Below, piece after piece: positions 59,301 to 64,000 of a stretch of 64,000 nt of DNA. Position numbers and translations under genes: made by a program. Each line of letters starts with the position of its first letter. Within the stretch, counting starts at the first letter, position 1. The stretch is from Planctomycetota bacterium (GTDB lineage: Bacteria > Planctomycetota > MHYJ01 > JACPTZ01). The stretch covers positions 1 to 64,000 of the forward strand of contig JACPTZ010000091.1 in NCBI GenBank assembly GCA_016192525.1, given 5' to 3'. The notes beneath the pieces are model-generated. The model made no database searches, was not told the DNA's origin, and worked only from the letters and a program-made list of their open reading frames with translations.

Positions 59301-60440
59301 GGCGAGCGCCTCCGCGCTCGCGTAACGGCGGGCCGGGTCTTTCTCGAGGCACCGCATCGCGATGGTCTCCAGATCCACCGGGACCTGCGGATTCAGGCGG
59401 CGGGGCGGGATGGGGTCTTCGAGCTGGATCTTCGCGATGAGGGGGGCGAAGTCCGGCGCGTCGAAGGGGGGGCGGAGCGTCAGCATCTCGTAGAGGATGG
59501 CGCCGACCGCGTACACATCGGTGTGGGGACCGACGAGGGAGGTCTTTCCGGCGGCCTGCTCGGGGGACATGTAGGCCGGGGTGCCCATGACCTCGCCGCT
59601 CGTGGTGAGCGTCTGGGTGCCCGCCTCCTTGGCGAGGCCGAAGTCGATCACGTAGACGTGGTCGTAGTAGTCGGGGACCGGGTGGCGGTCGCTGTCAGGG
59701 GTGGCCCGGGCGGCGGGCCCGCTGGGCGGGGTGGCACGGGCTTCATGCCCGCCGGGTGGGGTGGCACGGGCGGCTTGTCCGCCCGTGCCTCTGGGGCTGG
59801 AGTCCGGATGGAGACCCGACGTGAGCGCCCCACCGTGCCGCACCGTCGTCGCATCTGGGGTGGCGGCCCCGGGGGCGGGTGAAGGGCCATCCTGGGGTGG
59901 CACGGGCGGCTTGCCCGCCCGTGCCCCCGCCGGCGCATCGTCCGCCCCTGCACCCTCCGCCCGCGGCGTCGTTCCTGCGCGCGGTCCGTTCCCGCCGCGA
60001 GGCCGGTCGCTCCGGGTGACGATGACGTTCTGCGGCTTGATATCCCGGTGCACGATGCCGCGCGAATGGGCGGAGTGGAGGGCCTCGGCGATCTGGCGCG
60101 CGATGTCGGCGGCGCGGTCGAAGGTGATGCGCTGATCGCGCAGGACGCGGGCGAGGTCGTCGCCGTCGAGGAACTCCATCACGTAGTAGAAGGTGCCGTC
60201 GGTCTCCCCCATGTCGATGACGGCGCAGATGTGCGGGTGGGAGACCTGTCCGAGGACGTGCGCCTCGCGCCGGAACCGGGCGAGGCCGACCGGGTCTTCG
60301 GCGAGGTCGCGCGGGAGGACCTTGAGGGCGACCTTGCGGCCGATGTGGGCCTGTTCGGCGAGGTAGACATCGCCCATCCCCCCCCGGCCGATGCGGCCGA
60401 CGATGCGGTAGTTTCCAAGTTGGACCGGGAGGGCGGGCAT
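56337..60440 (-). CDS. Giant Ser/Thr protein kinase with PEGA-like domain and VCBS/FG-GAP/PQQ beta-propeller
   Basis: IGRGGMGDVYLAEQ, HRDIKPQNVIV, DFGLAKEAG, MSPEQAAGK; TM AIASAAALLLALGALLFG; many DLDGDGxxE repeats. Confidence 0.93.
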   Translation of the reverse strand: MPALPVQLGNYRIVGRIGRGGMGDVYLAEQAHIGRKVALKVLPRDLAEDPVGLARFRREAHVLGQVSHPHICAVIDMGETDGTFYYVMEFLDGDDLARVLRDQRITFDRAADIARQIAEALHSAHSRGIVHRDIKPQNVIVTRSDRPRGGNGPRAGTTPRAEGAGADDAPAGARAGKPPVPPQDGPSPAPGAATPDATTVRHGGALTSGLHPDSSPRGTGGQAARATPPGGHEARATPPSGPAARATPDSDRHPVPDYYDHVYVIDFGLAKEAGTQTLTTSGEVMGTPAYMSPEQAAGKTSLVGPHTDVYAVGAILYEMLTLRPPFDAPDFAPLIAKIQLEDPIPPRRLNPQVPVDLETIAMRCLEKDPARRYASAEALADDLRRTLADEPILARPTGFLERFRRRVRRNPLAAGAIASAAALLLALGALLFGPARLSVDSDPSGARVFLNEEDTGRVTPVEGMAVWPPGFRQIGLRRDGYVPAQQGLRLGALSRESVSIPLRHETGTLNVTTNVDQATLRARLREGGAEHEFALPREGIELDTGAWNLVIEKENTFPCSRLVEIGREAAVDLHATLSPMLFWKYNAAVMLETSPVVADLDGDAIPEIVCGLDVGVLIVLRPGTIGEVWRFETVDEVKSCPAVADLDGDGRPEVLSQSSAALHAIGGDGKERWSAPIAGSYLNRPAAADLNGDGIRDVIALEQEGAISAFSGRDGAPLWRFSAGPKFWSIPALADLDRDAVPDVVAISTESNLYAVSGRAGTLLWKVPLPAKSGFNASPVLGKMDADDVPDAVVGDWAGRVHAFSGVDGREIWRYQTGKHIPSTAELVDLNGDGRDDVVIGSGDNFVYALDPSRLSGPEADGSRAPALLWKHETDYEVWGRVSSCRVDGDDIPDLLVGSDDACVHCLSGRDGGLLWKFRTGNQIISGIEVADLDGDGVAEAVFTSKDGVIYAVSVQPGRLEWANRREGRVSFFELLDAGPGRAPAILSGSDSGPFVCFAGEDGRRMWRQGRAGHHFGVIGWNQSVRPDRGSVCGVTSYALQEMSLTTGEVLWKYPVPTGAFWAGAALDLNRDGRGDFLLGEEAPGPGATPIGPLAQKADPRAVEGCSAVSAVARRSAGPLWRICLEGVATCHSLTDRNGDGVPDVLVESKSVLYTLDGARGTLLHEREVDPDISWWQGFVCPAPGGEFRLVGLGNDGHVHAKGVREAAADWVSEGDDYSAYYPWPCDIDGDGVCDLVAENWRTRLDAISSANGKTLWKVGLPLSVSFDIVGWGPDMDGDGRHDVAAVTISGQVFCYSGADGKPLGRFSLPYEFAVAEVRETDGFTVGTRPLLLLGLSDGRVLSMDARPRPPLGVIWSLGDGAGPGRK
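59690..60015. repeat. In-frame repeat-derived insertion within the kinase domain (GGGGTGGCACGGGCGGC-type palindromes)
   Basis: Several GGGTGGC(A/C)CGGGCGGC...GCCCGCCCGTGCC palindromes between the HRD catalytic loop and DFG motif. Confidence 0.75.
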
Positions 60441-60519
60441 GGCGGGGCTCGCGAACCCGGGGAGTAAAACATGGCGGGGGCGGGGGAGGCCAGAGATTCG
60501 TCAGGACAGCACCCTCCGC

Positions 60520-60612
60520 GACCACGCGTCTCACCCGCGTGGCGCGATCCCTCGGAATCCGCCGGAGCCCCCGGGTCCGCCATGCCCTGGATCGGCAGGT
60601 CCTGGACGTGGA
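60520..60612 (+). pseudogene. Relic of a ribbon-helix-helix-like antitoxin (paralogue of 62694 ORF)
   Basis: RLTRVARSLGIRRSPRVRHALDRQVLDVE versus RLTRVARSPGVPRSLPVRWALDRYVLDAE at 62.7 kb. Confidence 0.6.
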
Positions 60613-60754
60613 ACCAGGCTCCGTCTGAGAACGGGCGATCTGCACGGTGCGCTCGGTAGCACAGGCTTTCTAGCCTGTGCCGCACAGGCTCGAAAGCCTG
60701 TGCTACCGACTTCCTTCCGCATCCCACGTTCTCAGACAGAGCCTGGTTCCACGT
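60607..60754. repeat. Nested inverted repeats: outer ACGTGGAACCAGGCTCYGTCTGAGAACG, inner CGGTAGCACAGGCTTTC..GCCTGTGCTACCG
   Basis: Outer arms 60607-60634 / 60727-60754; inner element 60655-60708. Confidence 0.85.
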
Positions 60755-60779
60755 CCCAGCGGAGGATACCAGGCGCGCC

Positions 60780-60915
60780 GTGGATCACGTCGGTCGCGTC
60801 TGCCATGTGGTGCCTGCCCCCGGGAATCCCCCCAAGGTGTCTCGCGATCCTGATGATGATGGGATACTGGAGGCCGCCCGCCTCGCGGCGGTCGAGTGGC
60901 TCGTGAAGCGCCACA
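60780..60915 (+). pseudogene. C-terminal relic of a PIN-domain toxin-like protein
   Basis: HVVPAPGNPPKVSRDPDDDGILEAARLAAVEWLVKRHR resembles the conserved RDPDDDxxLxAA...xWLVTGD segment of PIN-family toxins; no intact N-terminus. Confidence 0.5.
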
Positions 60916-60956
60916 GATTGCGACCCGGCCCGGACTCGGAACTCACGACGGCGTGC

Positions 60957-61910
60957 TCAAGCCCGCGGGCGGGCCAGCGAAAGCTCCTCGGCCAGGGCGG
61001 ACGCGTTTTCTCCCACCCAGCCCCCGAGGGACCGCATCCTCGTCTCGATAGCGCGGGGCGGCGACACCCTCGCGGCCGTGAGCCCGAGACCCGCGCCGAA
61101 CAGAGCCGTCAGCCCGTAGTACTTCTCGAAGACCGGCTTGAACTCATGGATCGTGCGGGCCAGATCGGCGGTGGCCTTCGGATTCGGCTTGGCCGGGTGG
61201 GTGTCGATTTGAGTCGCCAAGCCGGTCCCCAATGCGCCCGAGTCCAGCAAGCCCGCCTCGCCCCGCTCGAAGAAGAGCGCGGTCGAGCCCTCCCTCCGAT
61301 CGACTGCGGAAGCGGTCATGTCGAACAACAGGGCCGGGATCAGTCGCTCGCATTCCGTCAGGGGAAGGGGCACGATCGCTCGATCCCCCACGGAGGGGCC
61401 CCACCGGGTCAGGGCGGAGAGGCCGGCGAGCGGGCCCTCGACATCCGCCCGGCCGACCTCCCCCCGCGCGGCCCGGATCCTCAGCGCCTCGCGGGCGAAA
61501 CGGTAGATCCCGGTGTCGGGGAGAACGGCCGTTGCCCGATCCACCTCGTCTGCGGTGGCGAGCGGTCCCTCGACCGGCAGCGCCCTTGCCCCAGACCCTT
61601 CCCGGGGCGGGGAGAGAAACTGTCCGCCACAAAAGGAGCAGCGGAGCGTCGTCTCAATGTCGAACGGATCGTTGCAGGTGAGCCGGTCACAGAAGGGGCA
61701 GGGGAACTTCAGTGGCGGGATGGCCGGGCTGTCGGCGGGGGGCGCGGAGGCGAGGGCGACTCGCACTTCCTCCGGCATTTCCAGGATGCCGCCGCAGTAC
61801 TGGCAGATCGCCCTCCCCTCGCGCGCCAGCGCCACCAGCCGGTCCCGCGGGATCTCGAATCGCCGGGAACATCCAACGCACCGGACGTGAAGGACATCGG
61901 TGGGGATCAT
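60957..61910 (-). CDS. Hypothetical protein with tandem zinc-ribbon CxxC motifs
   Basis: VRCVGCSRRFEIP...CQYCGGIL; FPCPFCDRLTCND...LRCSFCGGQFLSP. Confidence 0.65.
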   Translation of the reverse strand: MIPTDVLHVRCVGCSRRFEIPRDRLVALAREGRAICQYCGGILEMPEEVRVALASAPPADSPAIPPLKFPCPFCDRLTCNDPFDIETTLRCSFCGGQFLSPPREGSGARALPVEGPLATADEVDRATAVLPDTGIYRFAREALRIRAARGEVGRADVEGPLAGLSALTRWGPSVGDRAIVPLPLTECERLIPALLFDMTASAVDRREGSTALFFERGEAGLLDSGALGTGLATQIDTHPAKPNPKATADLARTIHEFKPVFEKYYGLTALFGAGLGLTAARVSPPRAIETRMRSLGGWVGENASALAEELSLARPRA

Positions 61911-62153
61911 GCCCGCCTCCTCACCCGGGATGCTACATCCCTCCGGGGCAGGCGGTCAAGGGGCTCAGGGGGATGGCGGGATCCTGGCCGCCTGCTTCAC
62001 GGAAGGAGTGTGCCGCCGTCTCCTCTCCGAGGCCATCTCGCGCCCGGCCGACTCTATGCCGCGGACCACGGCGGAAAGCTGGGTCGGAAATCCCCTTGAC
62101 AGGGATCCGGCGCCCGACGGTAAGATGAACAGGAGTGAGGGAGGCGTAACACG

Positions 62154-62450
62154 ATGCCGGCGAGTGCTCTCGGTCGAATTCGTGACGCCGTCCGCAACGG
62201 GAACTACGACCTGACCGCCCACGCCATGGAGGAAGCGGCTGAGGATGACCTGGACATCATCGATCTCGAGTTTTCCATCCTCGGTGGACAACTCGTCAAG
62301 ACACAGCGGGGTGATTCGAGAGGGATGAAGTTCGTGGTCCACGGTCGCGGTACCGACGGGGCGACGCTCGTGGCAACGGTGGGTCGGTTCACGGAAACAG
62401 ACCGTTACCTGATTGTCACCGTCTACGCGATAGAACAGGAGAAGCCATGA
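62154..62450 (+). CDS. DUF4258-like putative toxin
   Basis: NYDLTAHAMEEAAEDDLDIIDLEFSILGGQLVKTQRGDSRGMKFVVHGRGTDG...ATVGRFTETDRYLIVTVY; ATGA overlap with YgiT-type ORF. Confidence 0.82.
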   Translation: MPASALGRIRDAVRNGNYDLTAHAMEEAAEDDLDIIDLEFSILGGQLVKTQRGDSRGMKFVVHGRGTDGATLVATVGRFTETDRYLIVTVYAIEQEKP

Positions 62451-62692
62451 ACAACAAGAAGGTCTTCGGCTACCGATGCGAATACTGCACGGGCATCGTG
62501 CGACCCAGGCGACTCCAGCGTGAGGCCTTCAAACACCGGGCGGGGTTTGTCATCCTCGAAAACGTGACCGTCGGGGTGTGCGACAGGTGCGGGAACAGGT
62601 ACTACACGGCGGAGATTCTCAGGCAGGTGCAATCGATCGCCACCGGCAAGGTCCCGCCGCATCGCACCGAACAAGTCCCGGTGGGAGCGTAG
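62447..62692 (+). CDS. YgiT-type zinc-finger (MqsA-N-like) putative antitoxin
   Basis: CEYCTGIV...VTVGVCDRCGNRYYTAEILRQV. Confidence 0.85.
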   Translation: MNNKKVFGYRCEYCTGIVRPRRLQREAFKHRAGFVILENVTVGVCDRCGNRYYTAEILRQVQSIATGKVPPHRTEQVPVGA

Positions 62693-62693
62693 C

Positions 62694-62880
62694 ATGAGAT
62701 CGATCCTGAGTCTGAGCCTTCCGAAGCAGATGGCCGCACGTCTCACCCGCGTGGCGCGATCCCCCGGAGTCCCCCGGAGCCTCCCGGTCCGGTGGGCCCT
62801 CGATCGGTATGTCCTGGACGCGGAACTGGAGGAACTCCGCTCCCGACTGCGTCCCTACGCCGTCCCGTCCCGTGTCACCC
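62694..62880 (+). pseudogene. Ribbon-helix-helix-like antitoxin, 3' end apparently replaced by repeat sequence
   Basis: MRSILSLSLPKQMAARLTRVARSPGVPRSLPVRWALDRYVLDAELEELRSRLRPYA then repeat-like GTGTCACCCTGACCGCCGCAGCACGTGCTACGGGGCGAAG. Confidence 0.6.
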
Positions 62881-63003
62881 TGACCGCCGCAGCACGTGCT
62901 ACGGGGCGAAGATTGGCAAGGTCACGATGCGTACTCTCGGTTCCGCGATCGGACTTGACCCGATCCGGGGCCGCTAGTACCATTCAAGTGGGTGAGGTGA
63001 TTC

Positions 63004-63333
63004 ATGACGCCAACAGAAGAACTGGACCGTCTGATCGGCCGAATGACCCCCGCGGAAAGGGCGGTCGCCCTCCGGTCGCTGGTCCGGGACATGGGCGACG
63101 CCTTTCCGGGCATCGAGAGCACGCCGGGCGTTTCCGGCGGGGAGCCCTGCGTGGTCCGCACTCGAATCCCCGTGTGGGTCCTCGATCAGGCACGCCGGCT
63201 GGGCACTTCGGAGGCCGACCTTCTTCGATCCTATCCGACCCTTCACGCCGAGGACCTCGCGAACGCCTGGGCGTACGTGCGAACACATCGCGAGGAGATC
63301 GATGGACAGATTCGCGCGAACGAGGAAGCCTGA
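63004..63333 (+). CDS. DUF433-like putative antitoxin
   Basis: GVSGGEPCVVRTRIPVWVLDQARRLGTSEADLLRSYPTLHAEDLANAWAYVRTHREEID. Confidence 0.87.
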   Translation: MTPTEELDRLIGRMTPAERAVALRSLVRDMGDAFPGIESTPGVSGGEPCVVRTRIPVWVLDQARRLGTSEADLLRSYPTLHAEDLANAWAYVRTHREEIDGQIRANEEA

Positions 63334-63336
63334 TCG

Positions 63337-63597
63337 ATGGCCAGGATCTACGCGAACGAAAACTTCCCCTTCCCGGCGGTCCAGGAACTTCGCTCGCTCG
63401 GCCATGATGTGCTGACGAGCGCCGACGCCGGGAAGTCAGGCCTCACCGTTTCCGATCTGGATGTCCTGCTCTTCGCACATGCGGAAGGGCGCGCCGTTCT
63501 CACGCTCAATCGAAGACACTTCATCCGGCTTCACCAGGAACATCCCGACCATTCCGGGATCGTGGTCTGCACGTTCGACCCGGACTTCCCCGCCTAG
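63337..63597 (+). CDS. DUF5615-like PIN-like putative toxin
   Basis: ARIYANENFPFPAVQELRSLGHDVLTSADAGKSGLTVSDLDVLLFAHAEGRAVLTLNRRHFIRLH. Confidence 0.88.
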   Translation: MARIYANENFPFPAVQELRSLGHDVLTSADAGKSGLTVSDLDVLLFAHAEGRAVLTLNRRHFIRLHQEHPDHSGIVVCTFDPDFPA

Positions 63598-63840
63598 GCC
63601 CGCCGCATCGACGAGGCCCCCGAGTGCTGCCCGCCCTCGCACGGCAACTCGTGCGGGTGAACCGGCCGGCGTGATGGAGCCCCCGGAGGAGCCGACCACA
63701 CCCGGCGAAAGAGTTACGAGTGGCGACACGGTCCCCTTCCCAGCCACACTCACCTACGGTCCGTCCAACGTGCCAAATGAGCCGCGCGCCGCAGCCACAG
63801 CATGACACAGGACAGCCGGCGCGTCGGCTCCATTTGGAGG

Positions 63841-64000
63841 TCAGGCAGTTGCTTGTCCAGCAGCCAAGATCTGCTGATGAACAGCACTACGGTAGTCTTC
63901 CTTCGAGATGTGATGGCTGTAGTGTGTCAAAGAAACCAAAGCCGAGAAATCTTCGGCACGAAAATTCTCGGCAAGTAGTCCGTGGGCCGCGTGTCCGAAG
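63841..64000 (-). CDS. C-terminal fragment of an unidentified protein (runs off window)
   Basis: Reverse strand open to the edge: FGHAAHGLLAENFRAEDFSALVSLTHYSHHISKEDYRSAVHQQILAAGQATA*; local GC lower than the rest. Confidence 0.55.
   Translation of the reverse strand, partial: FGHAAHGLLAENFRAEDFSALVSLTHYSHHISKEDYRSAVHQQILAAGQATA

Noticed and set aside
57825-59882. 685-aa plus-strand ORF opposite the kinase
   Set aside because: Antisense of DLDGDG repeats; no family motifs.
62694-63407. 237-aa ORF as one intact protein
   Set aside because: Only the first ~62 residues look like a real antitoxin; the rest runs out of frame over the DUF433 gene.

Overview
High-GC bacterial window of about 64 kb, probably from an environmental genome; the lineage is uncertain. 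ClpS, a Ser/Thr kinase with VCBS/PQQ repeats and CxxC zinc-ribbon proteins suggest a Planctomycetota-like lineage, at low confidence. Contents from left to right: the tail of an IS630-type transposase; a hybrid histidine kinase and an NtrC-type two-component pair (0.1-5 kb); a large, mostly minus-strand osmoadaptation region (6.4-28 kb) with MscS, TreT, a MalEFGK-type sugar ABC transporter, OtsA/OtsB, MgtE/MarR, TrkA/TrkH, a GpgS / GT2 / MpgP compatible-solute operon and a CPA2 antiporter; a giant subtilisin-PHP fusion protein behind a candidate attenuator (28.5-33.4 kb); a solute-binding protein plus fused DppBC-like permease (34-37.7 kb); an S9 peptidase, a saccharopine-dehydrogenase-like protein and tRNA-Met(CAT) (38-41.3 kb); a PQQ-propeller/CBM9-like protein, SIMPL protein, MoxR ATPase, orphan flagellar FlgF/G-like protein, RuvC, CPBP protease, HppA, ClpS and a giant Ser/Thr kinase (41.7-60.4 kb); and a toxin-antitoxin cluster with decayed relics (60.5-63.6 kb). 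The most unusual layer is an exceptional density of nested palindromic repeats. One intergenic family (about 10 copies) has fixed arms holding interchangeable self-complementary hairpin cassettes. Other short palindromic elements sit in frame inside protein genes (kinase, permease, MpgP, PQQ protein N-terminus). All calls come from reading the sequence and the supplied ORF translations; no database search was run.
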